From: Burkholderia latens
GTDB taxonomy: Bacteria > Pseudomonadota > Gammaproteobacteria > Burkholderiales > Burkholderiaceae
Direction of reading: 5' to 3'
DNA length: 64,000 bases
Assembly (NCBI RefSeq): GCF_001718795.1
Contig: NZ_CP013435.1
Span: forward strand, 310,001 to 374,000
Below the pieces are notes generated by a model, which saw only the letters and a program-made list of their open reading frames with translations, did no database searches and was not told the origin of the DNA. Shown one piece after another: positions 9,936 through 17,984 of this stretch. A program made the translations under genes and the position numbers. The stretch's first letter is position 1, and each line of letters opens with the position of its first letter.

Positions 9936-10873
9936 GCGTTCACCTGTTTGCGGAAATGGGCGATCGTCTCCTTCAGGCCGTCCTCGAGCGCGACGCCCGG
10001 CTGCCAGTCGAGATGCCGGCGCGCGCGGCCGATGTCGGGGCGGCGCTGCAGCGGATCGTCGGCCGGCAGCGGCCGATATTCGATGCGGCTTTTCGAGCCG
10101 GTGAGGCGCAGCACGCATTCGGCGAGCTCGCGGATCGTGATCTCGCTCGGGTTGCCGAGATTGATCGGGCCGGTTTCGTCGTCCTGGTCCATCATCCGCA
10201 TCAACCCTTCGACGAGATCGTCGACGTAGCAGAACGAACGCGTCTGGCTGCCGTCTCCGTACAGCGTGATCGGCTCGCCGCGCAGCGCCTGCATGATGAA
10301 GTTGGACACGACGCGGCCATCGTCCGCGCGCATGCGCGGGCCGTACGTGTTGAAGATCCGCACCACGCGGATATCGACGCCGTGCTGGCGGTGATAGTCG
10401 AAGAACAGCGTCTCGGCGCAGCGCTTGCCCTCGTCGTAACACGCGCGCAGCCCGTTCGGATTCACGTTGCCCCAGTAGGTCTCCTGCTGGGGATGCTGCT
10501 GCGCGTCGCCGTACACTTCGCTCGTCGATGCCTGCAGAATGCGCGCGCCGCAGCGCTTCGCGAGGCCGAGCATGTTGATCGCGCCGAGCACGGCCGTCTT
10601 CACCGTCGACACCGGGTCGCTCTGATAGTGCACGGGGCTCGCCGGGCACGCCATGTTGAACACGCGGTCGGCTTCGACGTAGAGCGGCAGCCACACGTCA
10701 TGGCGGATCAGCTCGAAATTGACCTGGCCGAGCAGGTGCTCGATGTTGCGCTTGCTGCCGGTGTGAAAGTTGTCGACGCACATCACGTCGTAGCCGGCAC
10801 GCACGAGCCGCTCGCACAGATGCGAGCCGAGAAAACCCGCGCCGCCGGTGATGAGGACGGACTGGCCGGTCAC
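9932..10873 (-). CDS. NAD-dependent SDR, UDP-glucuronate decarboxylase-like
   Basis: A 313-residue extended short-chain dehydrogenase. The N-terminus has the NAD-binding motif [12 protein letters not shown]. The active site shows TSEVYGD and Tyr-x-x-x-Lys in [30 protein letters not shown] and [15 protein letters not shown] are hallmark stretches of UDP-xylose synthase / UDP-glucuronate decarboxylase-type proteins. Start is GTG overlapping the upstream stop as GTGA. An ATG is not available near the Rossmann motif. It would supply a UDP-pentose or a 4-keto sugar as donor or precursor for the neighbouring transferases. The exact product cannot be fixed from sequence. Confidence 0.85.
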   Translation of the reverse strand: MTGQSVLITGGAGFLGSHLCERLVRAGYDVMCVDNFHTGSKRNIEHLLGQVNFELIRHDVWLPLYVEADRVFNMACPASPVHYQSDPVSTVKTAVLGAINMLGLAKRCGARILQASTSEVYGDAQQHPQQETYWGNVNPNGLRACYDEGKRCAETLFFDYHRQHGVDIRVVRIFNTYGPRMRADDGRVVSNFIMQALRGEPITLYGDGSQTRSFCYVDDLVEGLMRMMDQDDETGPINLGNPSEITIRELAECVLRLTGSKSRIEYRPLPADDPLQRRPDIGRARRHLDWQPGVALEDGLKETIAHFRKQVNA

Positions 10874-12666
10874 GATGCGGCCCTCGGCGCGGCATCGACG
10901 CGGCGCGCCCACATCGCGTGCAGCGCGTCTTCGAAATGGCGCGCGAAGCGCGGCGCATCGCACAACGGGGCGGCGAGCACCTGCTCGCGCAGCGTCGTGC
11001 GCAACACCGCAAGCTCGGCCGGATTGCGCGCGAACGCGACGGCCTTCGCGACGTATGCGTCGTCGTCGTGGGCGATCCATTCGGGCAAGCGCGCCGCCTG
11101 CAGCAGGCTTTCGCAGATATGCGACAGGAAGCGCGCGCCGCGGCGGCCGAGCACCGGCACGCCCATCCACAGTGCTTCGGCCGTCGTCGTGCCGCCCGGG
11201 TACGGGAACGGACTCAGCATCAGGTCGACGCGCCGGTAGGCCGCCAGATATTCGTCGCGCGGCGAACGGCCTTCGAACTGCAGTCGCGCCGCATCGATGC
11301 CGTGCGCGGCGAAGCGGGCCGCAAGCGCGTGCTGCTCGCGCGCATCGTCCAGATGCGGCGCCTTCACGAACAATCGCGCATCCGGCACGTCGCGCAGCAC
11401 GCGCGACCATACGTCGATCACATGATCGGTAAGCTTCGCGAGCTTGCCGAAATAGCCGAAGGTCGGATAACCGTTCGCGAGCATCGGCAGCGGGCCGCCG
11501 TCGAGCTCGATCGCGGGCGGCGTAAAGCACAGATAGCTGTCGGGCAGGTGCCACGCGCGTTCGACGAAATGCGCGGCCTCGTCGTCCGGCATCACGTAGC
11601 GGTCGCCGATCACGTAGTCGATCGCGCGCATCCCGGTGCTCGCGAAGTAGCCGGGCCAGCTCACCTGCAGCGGCGCGGGCGTCCATGCGAACAGCGGCAG
11701 CCGGTTATGGATCGTGTGGCCGGACGCATCGATCAGCACGTCGATGCCGTCGTCGCGAATGCGGGCGGCCGCGGCCGCATCGTCGAGGCTGGCAAGCGAG
11801 GTCCACGACGCGAAGCGCGGTTTGATGCGCGCGGTGACGTCGTCCTCGACGTCGCGCGTCGCATACGCGTGCAGCTCGACGCGCTCGCGCTTCAGATGCG
11901 CGAGCATCCCTTCGATGAAATAGCCGACCGGGTGCGCCTTCAGGTCGCCCGACACGATGCCGACGCGCAGCGGCCGGCCGATGCGCGGCGCAAGGTCGAC
12001 CCGCCACGTCGTGTACGGCTGCGCGCGCTGCGTGACCAGCGCGTCGAACCGCATCGCTTCGTCGAGATACGCGCGCGGATCGAACGCATCGCTGTAGTGG
12101 TACGCGAACAGCAGGTTGCTGCGCGGCTCCGGCAGTTCCGGACGCAGCGCCACCGCGTGCTGGTACGCCTCGAGCGCGGCTGGAATCTCGTTCAGGTCGA
12201 GCAGCGCATTGCCGAGGTTGTTGTATGCCTGGCCGTGGTCGGGTTGCAGTGCGATTACCTGACAGAACGCGTCGACGGCCGCGCGTGCGTTGCCCGCGAG
12301 CCGCTGCGCGTTGCCGAGGTTGTTGTAAGCGTCGACGTAGCCGGGCCGCAGCTCGATCGCGAGACGGAAGCACTCGGCGGCGGCGGCCGGCCGATTGTTC
12401 GCCTGCATCACGTTGCCGAGGTTGTAGTAGTAGATCGCGTCGGGCTTGATCTCGATCGCGGCCATGATCAGCTCGGACGCCTCGTGATAGCGCCCGTACT
12501 GGTGACCGATCAGGCCGAGCAGATGCAGCGCGTCCGCGTGCCGCGGCTCGGCGTCGAGGATGCGGCGGTACAGCGTCTCGGCTTCTTCCAGGCGGTCGGC
12601 CTGGTGGAGTGCCAGCGCCGCTTCGATCGTGGCGACGGGGGAGTCGGACAGCGTGAGATCAGTCAT
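10870..12666 (-). CDS. TPR and OGT-type (GT41) protein glycosyltransferase, paralog 1 (operon-proximal)
   Basis: A 598-residue protein and the shortest of the four OGT paralogs, with about five or six TPR units in residues ~20-220 instead of ten or more. The GT41 domain is complete: [33 protein letters not shown] and [18 protein letters not shown]. It is first in the leftward operon, so the promoter should lie in 12667-13173. The start [10 protein letters not shown] was preferred. Upstream in-frame codons give a low-complexity Arg/Ala stretch unlike the family. The shorter TPR arm may mean a different acceptor from paralogs 2-4. Confidence 0.87.
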   Translation of the reverse strand: MTDLTLSDSPVATIEAALALHQADRLEEAETLYRRILDAEPRHADALHLLGLIGHQYGRYHEASELIMAAIEIKPDAIYYYNLGNVMQANNRPAAAAECFRLAIELRPGYVDAYNNLGNAQRLAGNARAAVDAFCQVIALQPDHGQAYNNLGNALLDLNEIPAALEAYQHAVALRPELPEPRSNLLFAYHYSDAFDPRAYLDEAMRFDALVTQRAQPYTTWRVDLAPRIGRPLRVGIVSGDLKAHPVGYFIEGMLAHLKRERVELHAYATRDVEDDVTARIKPRFASWTSLASLDDAAAAARIRDDGIDVLIDASGHTIHNRLPLFAWTPAPLQVSWPGYFASTGMRAIDYVIGDRYVMPDDEAAHFVERAWHLPDSYLCFTPPAIELDGGPLPMLANGYPTFGYFGKLAKLTDHVIDVWSRVLRDVPDARLFVKAPHLDDAREQHALAARFAAHGIDAARLQFEGRSPRDEYLAAYRRVDLMLSPFPYPGGTTTAEALWMGVPVLGRRGARFLSHICESLLQAARLPEWIAHDDDAYVAKAVAFARNPAELAVLRTTLREQVLAAPLCDAPRFARHFEDALHAMWARRVDAAPRAAS

Positions 12667-13173
12667 CGTGGTAAGCCAGCGTGGGTTCGATACGGAGCGC
12701 GCGACACGCGCGGAGGCCGCCGCCGCGCACGCACGGACGGCCCTCGACATGCCAGCATTCTCGGCGTGCGCATGGCGTTCCAATCGGCGGAGCAGGTGGG
12801 GGATTTGGTCGCTTTTCATGTGACGGCGCGGCTGTCGCCTTGACGGCGATCAACGTCGCGGTTCGCGCGCACGGCGGCCCGCGCGGCGCGCCGGCCATTC
12901 GCCGCGCCATCGCGCGAAGCCTTGCCCGTCAATGGCCGGCGACCGCCCGCGTGCGCGGACCCGGCCGCCGGCTGGCAGCCGCGCACGCGGGCATTCACGG
13001 AAATGCGGGGGAAAACGACCCGCTAATCCGCCATTTGATCCCGGGCGCGGGTCGATAGACTCGGGCACAGACTTGGAGGCGTCCACCGCGCGGACGATCG
13101 CGCAGGGCGCAAGCCGCTTGCCCGACGCGGCCGGGGTGCCCCGATTCCCCTCTCAGCGCCTGGAGCCATGTGT
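12667..13173. promoter_or_regulatory. Divergent intergenic region between the two sugar operons
   Basis: About 500 bp with no convincing gene on either strand. It must hold the promoters of the leftward OGT operon and the rightward TylF-like operon. I looked for a flagellar sigma-28 pattern (TAAAG..GCCGATAA) and found only a partial match, GGTCGATAG near 13048, without a -35 box at the right distance. No promoter is assigned. Confidence 0.4.
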
Positions 13174-13959
13174 ATGCACGAGTCCTCAATCATCTCCAAC
13201 TCGAACGACGACCAGCTCGCCGCACGACGCGAACTCTTCGATCTGATGCAGACCTATCCGGCGACGCAGGAGGAACTCGAGCGCTCGCTCGGCCTGTTCG
13301 TGCGCGGTTCGCTGCTGGCGCGGATACTCGCGACGTTCGAGGTCTACGAACAGATCGTGCCGCTGCCGGGCTCGATCCTCGATCTCGGCACCTGGCGCGG
13401 CCAGACGGCCGTGCTGTGCGAGAACTTCCGCGCGATCCTCGAGCCGCTGAACTTCCAGCGCCGCATTCACGCGTTCGATACGTTCACCGGCTACGCGGGC
13501 TTCTCCGACAGCGATTCGCGCGACCGCAAACTGTTCTCCGACGGCACGTACTCGCTCGCCGGCGACTATGCGGACCTGCTGCGCAACCTGCTGTCGCTGC
13601 ACGAGCGCAACAACGCGATGGGCCACGTGAACGGCAAGCACCACGTGTGGGAAGGCGACTGCCGGGACACGCTGGCCGCGTACGAGGAAGCGCATCCGGG
13701 CGAACCGGTCGCGCTCGCGTGGTTCGACCTGAACGTGCCGGGCCCGACCCGTCACGCATTCGAAACGGTAATGAGGCGACTCGTGCCGGGCGGCGTGGTC
13801 GCGTTCTGGCAGCTCACGCGCGGCGGCCAGACACCGGCCGAAGGCATCCACTACGTGCGCGAGCTGCTCGGGAAATACCCGCACCGCGTGCACAAGGCGA
13901 GGTCGTATCCGTCGCTGTGCTATCTGACGTTCCCTGAAGGCGGCGGGGTGCGCACATGA
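13174..13959 (+). CDS. TylF/macrocin O-methyltransferase-like SAM enzyme
   Basis: A 261-residue protein resembling the TylF family of metal-dependent sugar O-methyltransferases. It shows ILDLGTWRGQTAVL (SAM motif I, about residue 68), RIHAFDTFTGYAGF, an acidic WEGDCRDTL and LAWFDLNVPGPT (candidate metal-binding Asp). There are two in-frame ATGs. The second (13174) is chosen because GGAG at 13162-13165 lies 8 nt upstream, whereas only 2 nt separate it from the first at 13168. First gene of the rightward operon. It overlaps the next gene by 4 bp (ATGA). Likely adds an O-methyl group to the glycan. Confidence 0.68.
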   Translation: MHESSIISNSNDDQLAARRELFDLMQTYPATQEELERSLGLFVRGSLLARILATFEVYEQIVPLPGSILDLGTWRGQTAVLCENFRAILEPLNFQRRIHAFDTFTGYAGFSDSDSRDRKLFSDGTYSLAGDYADLLRNLLSLHERNNAMGHVNGKHHVWEGDCRDTLAAYEEAHPGEPVALAWFDLNVPGPTRHAFETVMRRLVPGGVVAFWQLTRGGQTPAEGIHYVRELLGKYPHRVHKARSYPSLCYLTFPEGGGVRT

Positions 13960-15341
13960 AGATCGCGATCCTCGGCAACGGCATCCTCGGGCTGATGACG
14001 GCCCGCGCGTGGCAGCGCGCCGCCCCGGACGTCGAGCTGGTCGTCGTCGGCCCTGCGCAGCGTCCCGGCTCCGCGACGCGCGCGGCCGCCGCGATGCTCA
14101 ACTCGTTCACCGAACTGGAAGGCGATTCGCTCGGCACGCCGATCGACCGCTTCAAGTTCGAACTGAGCCGAGCGGCGACCGCCGCCTGGCCTGAAGTGTT
14201 CGCGCAGGTCTGCACGCCGGATCGCGCGGTCGCGCATGGCTTCGGCACCTATGTGCTGAACAACGCCGCGACCGACGCACTCGACGACGAGAACTTCGCG
14301 GCGATGCGGCGCTTTTGCCGCGAGTTCGAGGAACCGTGCGAGGCGGTCGATCCGGCCGGCATTCCGAACTATCATCCGCAGCCGCAGTTCCGCGCGCTGA
14401 ACGCCGTGTATCTGAAGCGCGAAGGCTGGGCGAACCCGAAACAGTTTCTCGATGCGCTGCAGGCATGCGTCGCCGCGGCCGGCAACGTCACGTTCGTGTC
14501 GGCCGAGGTCGAGCGGCTCGACGTCGCCGGCGGACGTGTGTCCGGTGCGCGGCTGAGCGACGGCACGACGCTCGACGCCGACCGGTTCGTGCTCTGCAAC
14601 GGCGCGAACCTGACGAAGGTGCTGCAGGCAAGCGTGCCGGATCTGCCCGTGCAGCGGCTGTTCTACGGGATCGGCATGTCGATCGAACTGCAGAGCAGCG
14701 AGAACGTGCATACGCACTGCGTGCGCACGACCAATCGAGGCCTCGCATGCGGCGTGTATTCGGCGCCGTACGGGCCGGATCGCACGCTCGTCGGCGCAAG
14801 CAACTACATCAGCCCGGTGCCGCACGAGCACGGGCACGCGGGCAGTGCGTACACGCTGCTGAAATCCGCGATGGACCAGATCAACTCGCGCTTCTCGCGT
14901 GCGAATTTCGTCAACGTGAACGTCGGCTGGCGGCCGACCACGTCCGACCTGTATCCGCTGTTCGGCGAGACCAGCGTGCGCGACCTGTGGATTCTCGGCG
15001 GCACCAAGCGCGACGGCTTCCACCTGTCGCCGGTGCTGTGCCGCGATCTCGTCGCAGCGATGCGCGGCCAGCCGATCGATCCGCGCTATGCGGAACTCGC
15101 GCCGGAGCGGCCGCTGATTCGCAATCTGTCGCGCGAAGCGGCGATCGCGAAGACGGTCCGACACCAGATCAACGCCGCTTACCAGCACGATTTCGTGCCC
15201 GCACGCAACCGGATGGTCGAGCAGCTCGAACGCGCGATCCGCGCCGATCTCGAAGCGCTTCACGACCGGCTCGGCGCGACCGACTGGGGTATTCCGCCCG
15301 AACTCGTCGACATGTACCGGTACGGTCACATTCCCGCGTGA
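13956..15341 (+). CDS. FAD-dependent oxidoreductase (DAO family)
   Basis: A 461-residue flavoprotein of the D-amino-acid-oxidase/glycine-oxidase fold. The N-terminus has a dinucleotide-binding pattern, IAILGNGILGLMTARAWQ. Near residue 37, GSATRAAAAMLNSF fits the FAD-contact region. A C-terminal GWRPTTSDLYPLFG with LGGTKRDGFHLSP matches the family's second FAD-contact region. It may oxidise an amine or hydroxyl on a sugar or aminoacyl substituent for the modification pathway. The substrate is unknown. It is coupled by 4-bp overlap to the TylF-like gene and to the WbqC-like gene downstream (GTGA). Confidence 0.75.
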   Translation: MKIAILGNGILGLMTARAWQRAAPDVELVVVGPAQRPGSATRAAAAMLNSFTELEGDSLGTPIDRFKFELSRAATAAWPEVFAQVCTPDRAVAHGFGTYVLNNAATDALDDENFAAMRRFCREFEEPCEAVDPAGIPNYHPQPQFRALNAVYLKREGWANPKQFLDALQACVAAAGNVTFVSAEVERLDVAGGRVSGARLSDGTTLDADRFVLCNGANLTKVLQASVPDLPVQRLFYGIGMSIELQSSENVHTHCVRTTNRGLACGVYSAPYGPDRTLVGASNYISPVPHEHGHAGSAYTLLKSAMDQINSRFSRANFVNVNVGWRPTTSDLYPLFGETSVRDLWILGGTKRDGFHLSPVLCRDLVAAMRGQPIDPRYAELAPERPLIRNLSREAAIAKTVRHQINAAYQHDFVPARNRMVEQLERAIRADLEALHDRLGATDWGIPPELVDMYRYGHIPA

Positions 15342-15346
15342 CCGAC

Positions 15347-16054
15347 ATGACCGTGCAGCCGAAACGCATCGCGATCGTCCAGTCGAACTACATCCCGTGG
15401 AAGGGTTACTTCGACCTGATCGCCGCAACCGACGAGTTCATCCTGTACGACGACGCGCAGTACACGCGGCGCGACTGGCGGAATCGCAACCAGATCAAGA
15501 CGCCGCAGGGCGTGCAGTGGCTGACCGTGCCGGTCAAGGTGAAGGGGCGTTATTACCAGAGCATTCGCGACACCGAGATCGACGGCGCCGACTGGGCCGA
15601 ACAGCACTGGACGCGGCTGCGCCAGAACTATGCGCGCGCGCCGCATTTCGCGCATTACGCGGGCGAGCTCGAGGCGCTGTATCTGAACGGCAATCACCGC
15701 ACATTGAGCGCGCTGAACCTCGCGATGCTGACGTGGATCAACCGGCAGCTCGGCATCGACACGCGCATTTCGTCGTCGTCCGACTACACGCTGGAAGGCG
15801 ATCGCACCGACAAGCTGCTGAACCTGTGCCTGCAGGCTGGCGCGACCGAGTACCTGTCGGGCCCCGCCGCGCGCGACTACCTCGACGAGAGCCGCTTCGC
15901 GGCCGAACGCGTCGCGGTGCGCTGGTTCGACTATCCGGCCTACCCGGCGTACCCGCAGCTGTGGGGCGAGTTCGTCCACGGCGTGACGGTGCTCGACGTG
16001 CTGTTCCATTGCGGCCCCGATGCGCGCCGGCATGTCGTGACCGGCCGACCCTGA
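15347..16054 (+). CDS. WbqC-like family protein
   Basis: A 235-residue protein with the WbqC family opening IAIVQSNYIPWKGYFDL followed by YDDAQYTRRDWRNRNQIK, and the downstream ALNLAMLTWINRQLGI and YLSGPAARDYL. WbqC-like proteins are common in O-antigen and flagellar glycan clusters. Some are proposed to act on an aminoacyl or glycyl modification of amino sugars, but the reaction is not settled. The ATG at 15347 is used. A GTG at 15338, overlapping the preceding stop as GTGA, is a plausible alternative three codons upstream. Confidence 0.82.
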   Translation: MTVQPKRIAIVQSNYIPWKGYFDLIAATDEFILYDDAQYTRRDWRNRNQIKTPQGVQWLTVPVKVKGRYYQSIRDTEIDGADWAEQHWTRLRQNYARAPHFAHYAGELEALYLNGNHRTLSALNLAMLTWINRQLGIDTRISSSSDYTLEGDRTDKLLNLCLQAGATEYLSGPAARDYLDESRFAAERVAVRWFDYPAYPAYPQLWGEFVHGVTVLDVLFHCGPDARRHVVTGRP

Positions 16055-16064
16055 GGACGATGCG

Positions 16065-16715
16065 ATGCACGATTCCCGACACTCGAGCCTGCTGGCAGAC
16101 GTCGCCGCGTATTACAGCGCGCGCCTCGCCGAGCACGGCCAGACCGCGCGCGGCGTGGACTGGAACGGCGAGGACAGCCAGCGGCTGCGGTTTGCACAGC
16201 TGACGAAGATCGTCGCGCCCGGGGCCGGCGGCTTCTCGGTCAACGATCTCGGCTGCGGCTACGGCGCGCTCGTCGATTTTCTCGACGAGCACGCAGCAGG
16301 GCGCAGTCACACTTACGCGGGCAATGACGTGTCGGCGGCGATGATCGACGCGGCTCGCGAGCGCTATCGCGATCGCGCCGACGTGACGTTCCACGTCGAC
16401 GACGCGCCACGGTCGGCTGCCGACTACGGGATCGCGTCGGGCATCTTCAACGTGCACCGCGGCCACGACGACGACGCGTGGCTCGACTACATCCATGCGA
16501 CGCTCGACACGCTGCACGAAACGAGCCGCGCCGGCTTCGCGTTCAACTGCCTGACGTCATATTCGGACCCGCCGCACATGCGTCCGGAGCGGCTGTACTA
16601 CGCCGATCCATGCGCGCTGTTCGACCGCTGCAAGCGCCGCTACTCGCGCCACGTCGCGCTGCTGCACGACTACGGGCTGTATGAATTCACGATCCTCGTC
16701 CGGAAGGACGGCTAA
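16065..16715 (+). CDS. Class I SAM-dependent methyltransferase
   Basis: A 216-residue methyltransferase with SAM motif I FSVNDLGCGYGALVDFL near residue 58, an acidic-loop region YAGNDVSAAMIDAAR and a post-motif FNCLTSYSDPPH. No membrane segment or signal peptide. It lies 10 bp after the WbqC-like gene in the same operon. The target could be the sugar or its acyl group. The second methyltransferase of this operon and the third in the two facing operons suggest a multiply methylated product. Confidence 0.8.
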   Translation: MHDSRHSSLLADVAAYYSARLAEHGQTARGVDWNGEDSQRLRFAQLTKIVAPGAGGFSVNDLGCGYGALVDFLDEHAAGRSHTYAGNDVSAAMIDAARERYRDRADVTFHVDDAPRSAADYGIASGIFNVHRGHDDDAWLDYIHATLDTLHETSRAGFAFNCLTSYSDPPHMRPERLYYADPCALFDRCKRRYSRHVALLHDYGLYEFTILVRKDG

Positions 16716-16775
16716 GCGCGCACGCGCATGCCGCCGGCCCCGATGCCCTTGTTCACGCCTTCGCGGAGTTCCGTC

Positions 16776-17984
16776 ATGTTCGCTCCACCCAATCTCGACC
16801 GCATTCCGTTCGGCCGGCCGTTCATCGTCGGCAAGGAGCTGTACTACATCGCGAAGGCTGTCGAACAGGGCGGCCTTGCCGGCGACCAGGCATTCACGAA
16901 GCTGTGTCACCAGTGGCTCGAAGCGCGGATCGGCTGTCATCGCGCGCTGCTCACTCACTCGTGCACGGCCGCGCTGGAGATGGCCGCGATCCTCACCGAC
17001 GTCGGTCCCGGCGACGAAGTCATCATGCCGTCCTACACGTTCGTGTCGACCGCCAACGCGTTCGCGCTGCGCGGCGCGACGCCCGTGTTCGTCGACATCC
17101 GTCCCGATACGCTGAACCTGGACGAGAAGCTGGTGGCCGCCGCGATCACCGAGCGCACGCGTGCGATCGTCCCCGTCCACTATGCAGGCGTCGCGTGCGA
17201 CATGGATGCGATCATGCAGCTCGCCGACGACTACCGCTTATGGGTCGTCGAGGATGCCGCGCAGGCGATCCAGTCCACCTGGAACGGCAAGCCGCTCGGC
17301 AGCCTCGGGCATCTCGCGTGCCTGAGCTTCCACGAGACCAAGAACGTGATCGCCGGTGAAGGGGGCGCACTGCTCGTCAACGACGAGCGGCTCGTCGAGC
17401 GCGCGGAGATCATCCGCGAGAAAGGCACGAACCGCAGCCAGTTCTTTCGCGGCCAGGTCGACAAGTACACGTGGGTCGACGTGGGCTCGTCCTACTTGCC
17501 CGGCGAATTGATCGCCGCGTTCCTGTACGCGCAGTTCGAGCACGCGGACGTGATCACCGAGCAACGGCGCGCGACCGTGAAGCGCTACGAGGATGCGTTG
17601 CGGCCGCTCCACGATGCCGGCCGCCTGACATTGCCCGCCGTGCCGCTGAGCGAAGCGGGCAACGGCCACCTGTTTTATTTCCTCGCGCGCGACCTCGCGG
17701 AGCGCACGGCGCTGCTCGAGCGAATCCGCGACGCGGGCGTGTTTGCCGTGTTCCATTACGTGCCGCTGCACAGTTCGCCGGCCGGCCGCCGCTACGGCCG
17801 TTGCGGCTCGGGCATGCACGTGACCGACGACGTTGCCGACCGCCTCGTGCGCCTGCCGCTGTACCACGCGATGAGCGACGCGGAACAGGAGCGCGTGCTG
17901 CAGGTGGTATCCGACTTCTACCGGACGGCCGCACGACCGGTTGCCCGCCGCCCTTCACCGAGCCTCGCGCCGTCCCTCCCATGA
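16776..17984 (+). CDS. PLP-dependent sugar aminotransferase, WecE/DegT-DnrJ-EryC1 family
   Basis: A 402-residue aminotransferase of fold type I, resembling dTDP-4-dehydro-6-deoxyhexose transaminases (WecE/RffA). Landmarks are THSCTAALEMAAIL, DEVIMPSYTFVSTANAF, VVEDAAQAIQ, and SFHETKNVIAGEGGAL, which carries the PLP-binding Lys. LPGELIAAFL and the C-terminal FHYVPLHSSPAG also fit. The ATG at 16776 follows CGGAG by 7 nt, and the family homology begins here (DRIPFGRPFIVGKE). An ATG 16 codons upstream lacks these features. It would make the 4-amino sugar (Qui4N- or Fuc4N-like), in keeping with amino-sugar flagellin glycans described in Burkholderia. Confidence 0.88.
   Translation: MFAPPNLDRIPFGRPFIVGKELYYIAKAVEQGGLAGDQAFTKLCHQWLEARIGCHRALLTHSCTAALEMAAILTDVGPGDEVIMPSYTFVSTANAFALRGATPVFVDIRPDTLNLDEKLVAAAITERTRAIVPVHYAGVACDMDAIMQLADDYRLWVVEDAAQAIQSTWNGKPLGSLGHLACLSFHETKNVIAGEGGALLVNDERLVERAEIIREKGTNRSQFFRGQVDKYTWVDVGSSYLPGELIAAFLYAQFEHADVITEQRRATVKRYEDALRPLHDAGRLTLPAVPLSEAGNGHLFYFLARDLAERTALLERIRDAGVFAVFHYVPLHSSPAGRRYGRCGSGMHVTDDVADRLVRLPLYHAMSDAEQERVLQVVSDFYRTAARPVARRPSPSLAPSLP

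Noticed and set aside
7317..10229. Long plus-strand open frame (~970 codons) opposite the glycosyltransferase operon, with others at 1604-3769, 3454-6243 and 10918-12843
   Set aside because: They are antisense shadows of TPR/GT41 genes in GC-rich DNA: Arg-rich with no family pattern, while the minus strand carries clear domains with overlapping starts and stops.
13040..13056. Sigma-28 flagellar promoter (GGTCGATAG)
   Set aside because: The -35 half (TAAAG) is not at the required distance. The nearest TAATCC is too far.
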